A stretch of DNA of 64,000 nucleotides from PALSA-1316 sp964499365 (GTDB taxonomy: Bacteria; Nitrospirota; Thermodesulfovibrionia; Thermodesulfovibrionales; UBA6898): contig CAZCKU010000002.1 of assembly GCA_964499365.1 (NCBI GenBank), forward strand, positions 186,001-250,000. Direction: 5' to 3'. Below the pieces are notes generated by a model, which saw nothing but the letters and a program-made list of their open reading frames with translations, searched no databases and was not told the origin of the DNA. The translations under genes were made by a program, and so were the position numbers. Below are positions 8,670-17,473 of this stretch, piece by piece (positions within the stretch are counted from its first letter, which is position 1; each line of letters begins with the position of its first letter).

Positions 8670-8709
8670 TTTTGGATCCTCCTAATAAATCCGATTAATA
8701 AATAATTCA

Positions 8710-8727
8710 GGAGGGGAAAGCCCCTCC
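8710..8727. terminator. 7-bp GC-rich hairpin between rad50-like gene and dnaN
   Basis: GGAGGGG and CCCCTCC flank a four-base loop, and on the minus strand the stem is followed by an A/T-rich stretch. It sits just after the stop of the Rad50-like gene and before the dnaN ribosome binding site, so it may partially terminate or set differential expression of the clamp. Confidence 0.45.
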
Positions 8728-8734
8728 CGCGTTT

Positions 8735-11314
8735 CTACGCAAGAACCTCGACCCTGCTGGCAGTGCCGTCTTTGGTTACTATGATCTTCTGGTCGAATAC
8801 ATCCAGCAGCTTCTTGTCGTGAGCGACAACAAGCATCATTTCGAACATACCCGCGTCGACCAGCTTGTTGACGCACCTGCCGAAGTCCTTAAGGCCGCTC
8901 TCGTCAAGTCCGGCAGGCTCGTCAATGACCAGAGTATTGATCTTCACGCCTGCTTTTCTTGAACTGAGTTCGGCGAGACCGACTGTAAGGGCGAGAACGA
9001 GTCTTGTCTTCTCTCCTCCTGAGTACTGACTGATCGGTCTTTCTCCCATGACGTCCGAAACAATGATGTCCAGTGTGTCTCTTACGGCTTTTGTAGTCTT
9101 CGTGACCTTCTCCGTGCGAAACTCGATCCTCATCCCTGTGGAGCTGATTTCGTCGAGTACTTTGTTCGCCTCCTCCTCAACGATAGGCAGGATGTTGTCC
9201 AGGATGAAAAGAGGCACCTTCTCGCAGAAGTCCTCGATCACCTCCAGTATGTGAATATTACGCCGGAGACCTTCGACATCCTTCTCGTGCCGCTTCTTCT
9301 TCTCTCCGCTTTTCCCATCCTGATCTGCCTTTACGGTCAATACGGATAATTCTTTCGAGGTATCGCCTTCGGCCTTCTTCAGTCTGTCGAGGTCTACCCT
9401 GACGGTGTCGAGTTCAGACTGCAGAGAACGGAGATTGCGGTTGAGGGTCTCTGCACCGGACATCTTTTTCCTCAGTTCATCGAGTTTCTTCTCGATAGCC
9501 GATATCTCGACGTCAAATTCCTTCGTGTTCTCGACGATCCTGAGACGCTCGACAACAACCCTGAATAGAGAAAATTCGCCGGACAGCAGTTCAAGTTTGG
9601 AGACTTCCGCAAGGACCGCAGAGATACGCTTTTCGATGCCGACTATCTGAAGTTTAGTAGAGGCTATAAGGGAAGTGGCGTCGGCCAGCTCCTTTTCGGC
9701 GGTCTCTATGTCCGCAGCCTGTTTTGTCCAGGTGCGCATGACGTCCAACTTTGTTTCGGACGCCTTTAGCACCTCCCTCAGTGAAGCAAAGTCTTTTTCC
9801 CCATCGGCTATACGCTGTCTTGCATCGACAGGCAGGGACGAAAGCTGTTTTCTAAGGTCTTGGATTTGGGCGTCCTCAGCATACACAGGTCTCTTCGTCA
9901 TTTTCTCGATCTCGGCTTTGATGGATGTGACCGACTCCCTGGACTCTACAGCCTTTGAAATAAGCACACAGGCACCATACTCCCCTTGGCCCTTACAAAC
10001 GGTCTTTCCCAAGAGGGCAACATCTCGCTCCGCATTTGCCTGTCTCTCCTGTGCCGCCCTGAGGTTCGCCAGCCTTTCTTTTTCGTGGGATTTCACTTTA
10101 CCTTCTGAAAGGGCAATGGCCGTTTCGATCTCGGAGGCCTTTCTCGCGGCTATATTCAGGTCATGGATCTGCTTCTGCAGATTTTCAACCTGTGTCTTCA
10201 ACGTCTTAAGCCGCCCCTGCTCCTGTTTTTCCTGCTCGACGACAGAGATTATCTTCTCCTTGTTGTCCACAACCCTCTTATAGCGGACAACCCTCTGCTC
10301 GGCATCCGAGACACTGCTCTGAAGCGATGCCTTAGATGATCCAAGAGAATCGGCTTGCTTCTTCAGGGATTCCGAGTTCTTGAGGTTCGCCTCTATTTCG
10401 GCAATCTTGGAGAGTGCTTCCTCCAATGAAAGCTTTTCCATGAGAGCGAATCCTTCGTTCTGTTTCCCCTCCGGAAAAGCCGGCGACTTCCTCTCGATCT
10501 CGTTTTTCCTGAGGCCCGCCTCAACCCTGCGCTTCTCCAACTCGACGATCTCCTTTTGGACATCCTCGAATTCCCCGAGCTTGCTTTTGAGAACCGCTAT
10601 TTCGGATGATTTCGAGGTCAGGAGGACCTCCTTATCCCTTATTGAAGAGCAGAGGATGGCGAGCGCCTGCTCAAGGGCTGTCCGGCTTTTGAGCAGTTCA
10701 TCAGGGTCCCCGATCTCTGATGCAAGACGGATTATTTCCTCTTCCATTACCGACACCGTGTCGCTTATCCTGTTTTTCCTTCGGGTGAAGGCCTCTTTGT
10801 ACTTCGAGTATCTGTCAAGCCCGAGGATATTGAAGACAATCTGGAAGCGCTCCTTAGGAGTAGCGAGGATTAACTTTTCCTGCTGCCCCTGAAGAAGGAA
10901 GGACGAAGCGGTGAAGGTCTTATAGTCCCTCCCGAGGACCTTCATGACACTTTCAGTAACCGCGTCCCCTGTGGCAATGACATCGAGGGAGGAAGGCCCC
11001 TCTCCGTTGTAAATGCCGAGCACCATATCACTCCTGCCGCGGCCTGTGCTCACCCGTTTGCGTGACGCTCGGTAGCATCTGCCTGCCTGGATGAAGTCGT
11101 AAATCACGCTCATCTCGGTCTCGCCGATCTTGACGAGGCTGTCCCCTGTCCCTCTCGATGTCTGACCAAAGAGGGCATAGAGGATCCCATCGAGGAGTCC
11201 GCTTTTCCCGGCGCCGTTGTCGCCCTGGATACAGGCGGCCCTGATGCCGGTTAAGTCGATCTCCGTGTCCTTATGGGACATCAGATTATTGAGCTTCAAG
11301 CGCAAAGGTCTCAT
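8735..11314 (-). CDS. Rad50/SbcC-like ATPase (T4 gp46 type)
   Basis: An 859-residue SMC-like ATPase that would pair with the Mre11-like protein encoded just upstream. The N-terminal Walker A is G-D-N-G-A-G-K-S (about residues 34-41); two long coiled-coil arms occupy roughly residues 180-690; the C-terminal lobe has the signature S-Q-Y-S-G-G-E-K-T and Walker B T-L-V-I-D-E-P-A-G-L-D, followed by a conserved H in V-V-A-H-D. At the arm apex there is no canonical CxxC zinc hook; instead C440 and C449 are eight residues apart. It overlaps the Mre11-like gene by 29 bases and has AAAGGAG before its ATG. Likely role is double-strand-break processing for recombination-dependent replication. Confidence 0.9.
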   Translation of the reverse strand: MRPLRLKLNNLMSHKDTEIDLTGIRAACIQGDNGAGKSGLLDGILYALFGQTSRGTGDSLVKIGETEMSVIYDFIQAGRCYRASRKRVSTGRGRSDMVLGIYNGEGPSSLDVIATGDAVTESVMKVLGRDYKTFTASSFLLQGQQEKLILATPKERFQIVFNILGLDRYSKYKEAFTRRKNRISDTVSVMEEEIIRLASEIGDPDELLKSRTALEQALAILCSSIRDKEVLLTSKSSEIAVLKSKLGEFEDVQKEIVELEKRRVEAGLRKNEIERKSPAFPEGKQNEGFALMEKLSLEEALSKIAEIEANLKNSESLKKQADSLGSSKASLQSSVSDAEQRVVRYKRVVDNKEKIISVVEQEKQEQGRLKTLKTQVENLQKQIHDLNIAARKASEIETAIALSEGKVKSHEKERLANLRAAQERQANAERDVALLGKTVCKGQGEYGACVLISKAVESRESVTSIKAEIEKMTKRPVYAEDAQIQDLRKQLSSLPVDARQRIADGEKDFASLREVLKASETKLDVMRTWTKQAADIETAEKELADATSLIASTKLQIVGIEKRISAVLAEVSKLELLSGEFSLFRVVVERLRIVENTKEFDVEISAIEKKLDELRKKMSGAETLNRNLRSLQSELDTVRVDLDRLKKAEGDTSKELSVLTVKADQDGKSGEKKKRHEKDVEGLRRNIHILEVIEDFCEKVPLFILDNILPIVEEEANKVLDEISSTGMRIEFRTEKVTKTTKAVRDTLDIIVSDVMGERPISQYSGGEKTRLVLALTVGLAELSSRKAGVKINTLVIDEPAGLDESGLKDFGRCVNKLVDAGMFEMMLVVAHDKKLLDVFDQKIIVTKDGTASRVEVLA

Positions 11315-13034
11315 ACTCTTTTTCTCCTTTCCCTATTGATTCCCGACCGATAGGTTCTCCAACTGCTTCGTTGAATGTCTGAAGACAGAGGTTGATGAAG
11401 TCCTCATCGTAGCCCTTCTGGGAAAGGTAGCGCCTCATAGCGTCCTCTTCCTTCAGGTCCTCAGTCATCTTCTCGTCCCGGACGCGCATCTCTCTCTTTA
11501 CCGTGAGCTTGTAAAGAAGGGGCGTGATCTCCATGAACCTGTTGATGAAGGGCCTCAGCGTCTCCCTCTCCTCCTTAGAAACTTCGCCCTTGATCCTGTA
11601 GATGGTTCCAGGATCGACTTTACTCTCCCAATCGGGATCGTTGAAGAACTCGGTCGTGAGAGTTTTGTATTCACGGGTGGGCGTCCTGATAAACTCAACC
11701 TTTGGCGTTCTGTCCTCGAAGGCGGCTACGATGAACCCCTTCTCGTCTCCTTCTTCATTGAAGTCGTTCCGGTCTATGGACCCTGCGTAATAGGCGTTTG
11801 TCGCAACCTTCTGGTGAATGTGGATATGGCCGAGCGCCACGTAATCGAAGCCTTCGAAGTCCTCGGGATAAAGGTGCGGGTCATACTTCGTCATCTCGGG
11901 GTTTTCAGCCCCCGTTGCGCCGATTACAGTTAAATGGGCCATGAGAATGTTCGGGACCCTGCTGTCTATCTCACCCCGGAATGCCGACACGATCGTCCTG
12001 AGAGCTGCAGAGGCGGCCTTGTTCTGCTCTTCTATAGATAGTCCCTCGACCCTGCCGTTGAGGATGGCACGAGAGGGGAAAGGCAGCACGAATATCTTGG
12101 CGCAGTCGGGCTGCGGCCAACTCTCCGATTGAGTCATACTCAAGGTATTGCCCTCCAGGTAAAGGACCGTAGGCTTTTCCACGACAAAGACGTTTGGTCT
12201 TCCCTGCAGAAACGCAAGGGCGCTGGAATCTTTCGGATTTTTTGATATGCCGTGATTGCCGGGCTCCACGATCACCGGGATGCCGCTTTCCGTAAGCCTG
12301 AGAATGCTCGCAAGAAGATATCTCTCTTCGTTCGGCGTGGGCTGGTGTGTCTCCGTGGGCTCCGTGATGAGTGCGACCCGGCACCTCTCTGCGATCATCC
12401 GATCGACCGCAAAGGAGATACACCTGTGCATGTCCAGCAGCCTCTCGTTCATCCCTGTTTGAGGGTCTATGACGATCTTGCCTCCTGAGGGCATGGTTTC
12501 GGACACGTGCAGATCCGCTAAGTGCCCTATCTTGATGGGACCTTGGAGAGCTGTTCTCATGCTGTTTTCGCAGAGGGAGTTTCCGACCCCGACTGCGAGC
12601 CCTTCCACCTGCTTCCTGACCGCCTCGGGAAGGAATTCGTACATGCCGGCAACATCATCGAGGTCGTTCAGCGCGTTTTCGATCCTGCCGAGCCGTTCCT
12701 CCCAGTAGGCGAGCGCTTCGGCGGTATCTCCCGATGGGGCCTTTGTGCAGTTGTAAACAAGGAACCCCCACGTAAGGTTCCCCTTTAGCTTGTCCTTAAG
12801 TCCTCTGAGCATGTTTTCTGTCTTGAGCGTCCTAAAGACCCTCATACAATCGTAGAGGAATGGTTCCCTTACAGAGACGCCGCCCAGGGTGAGCTCCTTT
12901 GAGAGCGCCTGCACGTCATCGGCTTCGGACAGAATTTCGCCTATCCGGAAGTTCGTCTCGGCGACCTGGAAGTTCTTCTGAGACTTGCTCTTGAGCAACT
13001 TCTTAATCCGCTCAAGAATTTCCGTGTTTTCCAT
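11286..13034 (-). CDS. Mre11/SbcD-like nuclease with extra N-terminal domain
   Basis: A 582-residue protein. Residues ~1-160 are helical and resemble the N-terminal domain of DUF1016 proteins. Residues ~168-420 are a metallophosphoesterase core: motif I A-D-L-H (D174, H176), motif III G-N-H (259-261), motif IV M-A-H-L-T-V and motif V G-H-I-H (402-405). Motif II, normally G-D followed by a second acid, is read as I-T-E-P-T-E-T at 223-229, so the expected bridging aspartate is missing; motif III ends in G instead of D/E. The C-terminal ~150 residues may be the Rad50-contacting part. AAGGAGA precedes the ATG. It overlaps the Rad50-like gene, as expected for a complex. Confidence 0.85.
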   Translation of the reverse strand: MENTEILERIKKLLKSKSQKNFQVAETNFRIGEILSEADDVQALSKELTLGGVSVREPFLYDCMRVFRTLKTENMLRGLKDKLKGNLTWGFLVYNCTKAPSGDTAEALAYWEERLGRIENALNDLDDVAGMYEFLPEAVRKQVEGLAVGVGNSLCENSMRTALQGPIKIGHLADLHVSETMPSGGKIVIDPQTGMNERLLDMHRCISFAVDRMIAERCRVALITEPTETHQPTPNEERYLLASILRLTESGIPVIVEPGNHGISKNPKDSSALAFLQGRPNVFVVEKPTVLYLEGNTLSMTQSESWPQPDCAKIFVLPFPSRAILNGRVEGLSIEEQNKAASAALRTIVSAFRGEIDSRVPNILMAHLTVIGATGAENPEMTKYDPHLYPEDFEGFDYVALGHIHIHQKVATNAYYAGSIDRNDFNEEGDEKGFIVAAFEDRTPKVEFIRTPTREYKTLTTEFFNDPDWESKVDPGTIYRIKGEVSKEERETLRPFINRFMEITPLLYKLTVKREMRVRDEKMTEDLKEEDAMRRYLSQKGYDEDFINLCLQTFNEAVGEPIGRESIGKGEKEYETFALEAQ

Positions 13035-13112
13035 ACAGAAATCTCCTTAATCTTGTTTTGCTACCGCATTGTTTACTTGTTTTAGCCCGGATATTCCCGA
13101 ATGCCATCTTTT

Positions 13113-13637
13113 CTACCTGCCGAGAAAGGCCAGGCACACAGCTTCGGCTTCATGGGAAGAAAACCGCTTCTTGTCCTTCAGGGAGGAAAAGAGAGAACAG
13201 GCCAGCCTCTTCATGTCGTCTTTGCCCATGTTCCTGCCTCTGACCAGCTTCCATGTGTGCGCATTCCTCTCCTCTGTGGGGACGTTTCTCCTGCCGGCGA
13301 CGGCCATAATCACAGCGGTGGCGTAACCGTTTTTCATGAGGTCCTTGATATTGAGTTCTTTGCCAGTCCATACATCCCTCGACCGCGAATAACTGAAATG
13401 CGAAGCTACCTCGATCTCGCACTTTTCGGGCTCGTACGTCTGAAACAGGATCTCCGTCTTTTCCATCAGATCTCCAAGCCTTTCAGCCAGTCCCTCTCCC
13501 TTCGGCCTTAACGTGCCGGAAAAAAGAAGGGCGTCGCCCCTTACCACTGCGACGCCCGTATCGGTTAATCCCGGGTCAAAGGCTATGACAGTCTTAGGCT
13601 GCTGCATGGACCCGCTCATAGAAGGATTTTCTTTCAT
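13113..13637 (-). CDS. RuvC-like Holliday junction resolvase fold protein
   Basis: A protein of up to 174 residues with an RNase H/RuvC-like fold. The first strand V-I-A-F-D-P-G-L-T-D-T-G-V-A-V-V matches RuvC's I-x-G-x-D-P-G-x-x-x-T-G; a mid-protein acidic strand (C-E-I-E-V-A) and a late acid in S-S-H-E-A-E-A-V-C-L-A would complete the catalytic set. It probably cleaves branched recombination intermediates, fitting its place beside the Mre11/Rad50 pair. Three ATGs at the N-terminus (from 13637, 13619 or 13607) are possible and none has a strong ribosome binding site. The gene overlaps the end of its upstream neighbour. Confidence 0.75.
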   Translation of the reverse strand: MKENPSMSGSMQQPKTVIAFDPGLTDTGVAVVRGDALLFSGTLRPKGEGLAERLGDLMEKTEILFQTYEPEKCEIEVASHFSYSRSRDVWTGKELNIKDLMKNGYATAVIMAVAGRRNVPTEERNAHTWKLVRGRNMGKDDMKRLACSLFSSLKDKKRFSSHEAEAVCLAFLGR

Positions 13638-14574
13638 CCTCGGTCATGTGCTCCACGGGAAGGGGAGATGAAACACCCTTCGTCATGGCCAGTTTCCGCA
13701 GTATCTCCCTCTGCCTGTCGACAGGGAATTCCAGAAAGTCCTCCACCTGTGGGAGCTTCGTCTCTAAGCTTTTCCGCGATGCCCCCGAAGAGACTGCTCT
13801 TACGCTTTTCCGCTCGGTAAAGTGAGCATGAGGCACGTGAGGCAACCCATTTCCGGCAGGGTAATAGATGTCCCGGAGACCAATCGCGTTTAAAGTCACG
13901 ACCTCCTTGATCCGTTGGTCTTCCATGTCTATGTCAGGAATGACGCTGAGAACCACGAACGGCTTTTTAATATCCCCAAGAGGATATGCCTGCTTCATGC
14001 CGAGAAGTTTCATCACAACCCTGGCCTGAGCTCCGGAGATCGCCCTTTCGACCGCAAACTTCTTGAGCTGGATCATATATGACTTCACGTTCATGTCGAT
14101 ATAACGCATCAGTCTTTCATCATTCCACTTCTCCTTCTTGGCGAGCTCATCACCTTTTTTGCTGTACGTCTCCGTAATCTCGCTTTCCCGCGCAGTGATG
14201 TTTATCGTCTTGCCGTCACTTTGGACCCTTACCGTACCTTCGATATCGAAACGGCTGCCTCTTACATATGCGGTGACCGTTTCTAATTCAGGGTTTATGT
14301 CGATATCAGGTTTCTCGAATTCTATCCTGCCGGCGTCTATGAAACGCTTTATCGCGGTGAAGGTGAAGGCGTACTTCCCGCCTGTAACAGGATATATGTC
14401 GCTTCCTATGATCTTTCCTTTAGAGTCCATAGCGGTGTCGATCTCCACGATTCGGATGACCGGCTTGAAAAAGGGCGGCTTGGTCGTCATGACCGTGGTC
14501 CCCGGAATGTTGTACCCCTTGTCCTTGAAGCCACTGAGTTCGGTGTTGATTGTCATGATGATATCGTTGCTCAA
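13594..14574 (-). CDS. hypothetical protein in recombination block, TTG start
   Basis: A 326-residue protein of no recognised family. The start is best placed at the TTG read from 14574, because AAGGAGG lies about five bases upstream of it; the longer frame has no ribosome binding site. The middle holds a basic helical segment (K-S-Y-M-I-Q-L-K-K-F-A-V-E-R-A), then I-S-G-A-Q-A-R-V-V-M-K-L-L-G. That last phrase is reminiscent of phage recombination or annealing proteins, but this is only an impression. It lies between the ribonucleotide reductase and the RuvC-like nuclease and overlaps the latter, so a role in DNA recombination is likely by context. Confidence 0.7.
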   Translation of the reverse strand: MSNDIIMTINTELSGFKDKGYNIPGTTVMTTKPPFFKPVIRIVEIDTAMDSKGKIIGSDIYPVTGGKYAFTFTAIKRFIDAGRIEFEKPDIDINPELETVTAYVRGSRFDIEGTVRVQSDGKTINITARESEITETYSKKGDELAKKEKWNDERLMRYIDMNVKSYMIQLKKFAVERAISGAQARVVMKLLGMKQAYPLGDIKKPFVVLSVIPDIDMEDQRIKEVVTLNAIGLRDIYYPAGNGLPHVPHAHFTERKSVRAVSSGASRKSLETKLPQVEDFLEFPVDRQREILRKLAMTKGVSSPLPVEHMTEDERKSFYERVHAAA

Positions 14575-14594
14575 TTCAACCTCCTTGAAATGCA

Positions 14595-14625
14595 AAAAGG
14601 GAAAGTGGAGAATATCCGCTTTCCC
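14595..14625. terminator. 13-bp hairpin after nrdJ
   Basis: AAGGGAAAGTGGA and TCCGCTTTCCCTT form a 13-bp stem with one T-G type mismatch and a five-base loop. It stands between the nrdJ stop and the next start, 20 bases upstream of the TTG. It may attenuate read-through or protect the upstream mRNA. Confidence 0.45.
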
Positions 14626-14683
14626 TTCGTAGGGTTATAAATCTCAGATTTGTTTGGTATGTGCTTACACTACCTCTTCCTCA

Positions 14684-16825
14684 TCAACTGCACTTATTCC
14701 ACTCGCAGGAGGAACACTTCAAACAACTCTCCTCCATGACGACCACTCCTCCGCATAAAGGGCATCTCGATGCTGCGCTCACCTGAACATTCTTAACGCC
14801 GACTGACCCCATCACCCTGAGAAGCGCTCTTTCGATGTATGCGAGAGGATTGCTGACACTCCCGTAACTTATGTTCGCTTTTCTCAGCTGCTTCATAACT
14901 TCCCTGGGATCGATGTTGCAGCGCAGCATGATGCTCGATAGCCGGACGACAGCCTCGATGAGAGCTGCGGCGCTCTGTTCCACAGGGGCGTGCAGCCAGA
15001 CCTCGCGGGGCTGGTTCTCTACAACAGTAACTTCGACCTCGTACGCGCCCTCGTTGGGGATCTCAACCTGGATAGCGCGCTTCACCCTCTCTCCGGGCAG
15101 TTCCATCGGCTTGACGTAACCGTCGTCTTTGGCCTTTACCACTGCGCCGAGCTTTCCGGATTCGCGGTAGACCGTACATCCCTTGAGTCCTTTTTCGTAG
15201 GCGTAAAGATAGGTGTCCCTGAAGTCCTCGAAGCTCGTGTTGGGGTCGAAGACAATTGTTTTCGAGATTGACGCGTCGAAGAATTCCTGGAAGGCCGCCA
15301 TAATGTCGATATGGCCTTTCGCAGGGATCTGTGAGGAGATGAGCACATCCGGGTCTTTTCCATTACCGTTTACGCTCTTCCAGACCCTGTAAGCATAGTC
15401 GTCTATAGTGACCTTTCTCTTCTTGTCATCGGTCTCCCTAATCTCACGTTCCACCGTCAGGTAAAGGATCGGTTCGACCCCTGAGGAGATGTTCCCCCAG
15501 AGAAGACTGGTTGTGCCTGTGGGTGCTATCGTTAAAAGATGGCTGTTCCGGATACCATGCTCCCTTATGCCTTCCCTGATGTCAGCCGGCAGTTTGCTCA
15601 CAAAAGCTCCTGAGAGGTACTTGTCCTTATCAAGATGTGGGAACGATCCTTTCTCCGTTGCCAGCTCGATGGAGGCCAGGTATGCGGTGTCCCTCATGAA
15701 GCGGCCGAGCTTCCTGCAGAACTCTACGGACTCCGGTGTGCCATATTGCAGCCCAAGCATCCAAAGAGCGTCCCCGAGGCCCGTGATGCCGAGTCCTATT
15801 CGTCTCTTGCCCTTCACTTCCTCCAACTGCTCCTTAAGGGGCAAGTGAGCGATCTCTATCACGTCATCGAGATACCTGACGGCCAGGGCAATACTCTCGC
15901 CAAAATGATCCTCGTTGAAGCAGGCTTCAGACGTGAATGGACTGTCAACGAATCCGGCGAGGTTGAGTGACCCGAGGTTGCACGCTCCGTTAGGGGGCAG
16001 AGGCTGCTCTCCGCAGGGGTTCGTGCTGGTTATGTTCTCTTCATACCAGAGATTATTGAGTCCGTTTACCCTGTCGATGAATAGAACGCCGGGTTCGGCA
16101 TAGTCGTACGCGTTCTGCAGTATCAGGTTCCAGAGATCCTTCGCCGCAATAGTTCTATGGATCTCGCCATTGAAGACCAAGCTCCACTCCCTGTTATCCC
16201 TGACTGCCTGGATGAAGTCGTCCGTTACCAGCACGGAGAGGTTGAAGTTCTGAAGCGCCTTGTTTTCGTCACCCCTCTTCGCCGTTACGAACTCCTCGAT
16301 GTTGGGGTGGTCGATCCTCATGACGGCCATCATGGCACCCCGGCGATGACCCGATGCCGCAATTGTCGAACACATGGAATCAAATACCTTCATGAAAGAG
16401 ATGGGTCCTGAAGATGTCGAGCCCACTCCCTTCACTATTGCGCCTTTGGGTCTGAGGGTGCTGAAATCAAACCCTACACCTCCTCCTGCCTGCATCGTGA
16501 GAGCAGCCTTATGGAGGCTGTCGAATATCCCATCCATGCTGTCGTCGATCACCTGGGAAACGAAACAATTAAAGGACGTTGCCTTTCTCCTGTCGGTGCC
16601 CAGTGAGTTTATCGCGCGCCCTCCCGGCAGGAAAACATCCAGCAGATCGCGAAACTTCCGCGTCCAGGGGTCTATCTCCTGCTCTGCTCCTGCCGCAGCG
16701 CTGGCTATGCGATGTTTTGTAGCATCGAGGGAGTCATCGGTTTCGTAACGGTATTTGCGGCTCCAGATATAGTGGATCAGGTCATCAACCGACCTGTCCT
16801 GTTCGGTTACTGCCACTGCTGCCAT
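14684..16825 (-). CDS. nrdJ: class II (adenosylcobalamin-dependent) ribonucleotide reductase
   Basis: A 713-residue single-subunit ribonucleotide reductase that makes deoxynucleotides using vitamin B12, with or without oxygen. Family features: S-F-N-C-F-V-S near residue 85, the G-G-G-V-G-F-D-F segment, T-N-P-C-G-E-Q-P-L-P-P-N-G-A-C-N-L-G-S with the radical-site cysteine, and A-P-T-G-T-T-S near residue 435. The C-terminus has a zinc-ribbon-like C-P-L-C-G-G and C-x-x-C-S-S-C and ends W-N-K-C-S. No ATP-cone is seen at the N-terminus, so activity-level allosteric control is probably absent. AAAGGAGG precedes the ATG. With the adjacent dUTPase it supplies precursors for element replication. Confidence 0.95.
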   Translation of the reverse strand: MAAVAVTEQDRSVDDLIHYIWSRKYRYETDDSLDATKHRIASAAAGAEQEIDPWTRKFRDLLDVFLPGGRAINSLGTDRRKATSFNCFVSQVIDDSMDGIFDSLHKAALTMQAGGGVGFDFSTLRPKGAIVKGVGSTSSGPISFMKVFDSMCSTIAASGHRRGAMMAVMRIDHPNIEEFVTAKRGDENKALQNFNLSVLVTDDFIQAVRDNREWSLVFNGEIHRTIAAKDLWNLILQNAYDYAEPGVLFIDRVNGLNNLWYEENITSTNPCGEQPLPPNGACNLGSLNLAGFVDSPFTSEACFNEDHFGESIALAVRYLDDVIEIAHLPLKEQLEEVKGKRRIGLGITGLGDALWMLGLQYGTPESVEFCRKLGRFMRDTAYLASIELATEKGSFPHLDKDKYLSGAFVSKLPADIREGIREHGIRNSHLLTIAPTGTTSLLWGNISSGVEPILYLTVEREIRETDDKKRKVTIDDYAYRVWKSVNGNGKDPDVLISSQIPAKGHIDIMAAFQEFFDASISKTIVFDPNTSFEDFRDTYLYAYEKGLKGCTVYRESGKLGAVVKAKDDGYVKPMELPGERVKRAIQVEIPNEGAYEVEVTVVENQPREVWLHAPVEQSAAALIEAVVRLSSIMLRCNIDPREVMKQLRKANISYGSVSNPLAYIERALLRVMGSVGVKNVQVSAASRCPLCGGVVVMEESCLKCSSCEWNKCS

Positions 16826-16860
16826 GGAAAGATATCCTCCTTTCTACGGTATTCTTCTGA

Positions 16861-17313
16861 CTATTTACCTGTTGAACCGATGCCACCGTTTCTTTCTCCT
16901 TCAGCATCATCTCCATCTGAGAGAAGATAGTTTTCGAATATCCCCTGCGCCACCCTCTCGCCTTTCTTTATCTGCACGGGCACAGAGGTGTGATTGACTA
17001 TCCCGACAAGAATATGTCCCTCGTTGTCAGGGTTGTTGTAGTAATCGGCGTCGATTACACCCACGTCGTTAAGGAGGGAAGCGGTGTTTTTGAAGGAAAT
17101 GCCGCTTCGGATATGGATCTTCAGGACCTCGTCATCCTGCATATAGGCTTTTATCCCCGTGGGAACAACCGCCTTGCCTCCAGGTCCGGCTGGAACGGTT
17201 ACATCTTCAGCCGCTTCAAGATCATAAGCCGCTGATTTTTTCGTCTTTCTCTGTGGAAGGTTGATTCCCTTCCCTTCATAGGTGGAAACCACCTCAAATC
17301 CACGTACTTTCAT
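16861..17313 (-). CDS. dut: dUTP diphosphatase (dUTPase)
   Basis: A 150-residue trimeric-type dUTPase that converts dUTP to dUMP and keeps uracil out of DNA. The expected motifs appear in order: A-A-Y-D-L-E-A-A (motif I), I-R-S-G-I-S-F-K-N (motif II), N-D-V-G-V-I-D-A-D-Y-Y (motif III), G-E-R-V-A-Q-G-I-F (motif IV) and C-terminal G-G-I-G-S-T-G-K (motif V). Motifs I and II vary slightly from the usual G-x-D-L and R-S-G-L. The start at the ATG read from 17313 is chosen for its GGAGGTG; the longer frame is unlikely. It is just upstream of nrdJ in the same operon. Confidence 0.92.
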   Translation of the reverse strand: MKVRGFEVVSTYEGKGINLPQRKTKKSAAYDLEAAEDVTVPAGPGGKAVVPTGIKAYMQDDEVLKIHIRSGISFKNTASLLNDVGVIDADYYNNPDNEGHILVGIVNHTSVPVQIKKGERVAQGIFENYLLSDGDDAEGERNGGIGSTGK

Positions 17314-17473
17314 GCTATATTCACCTCCATGATTGATTTTTCTCATGTAGCCTCTCATTTCTCGACATCATGCCTTTATATTACGTGCGAATAGCGGTTT
17401 AAAGGAAACCATGAAGTAATCAGGCGCGGAATTCTCTTGTCATCACCCACCCGGCAGATTACCCCTCCACTAT

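Noticed and set aside
9405..10892. Several long plus-strand frames opposite the Rad50-like gene
   Set aside because: Serine-rich translations typical of antisense of glutamate/lysine-rich coiled coils.
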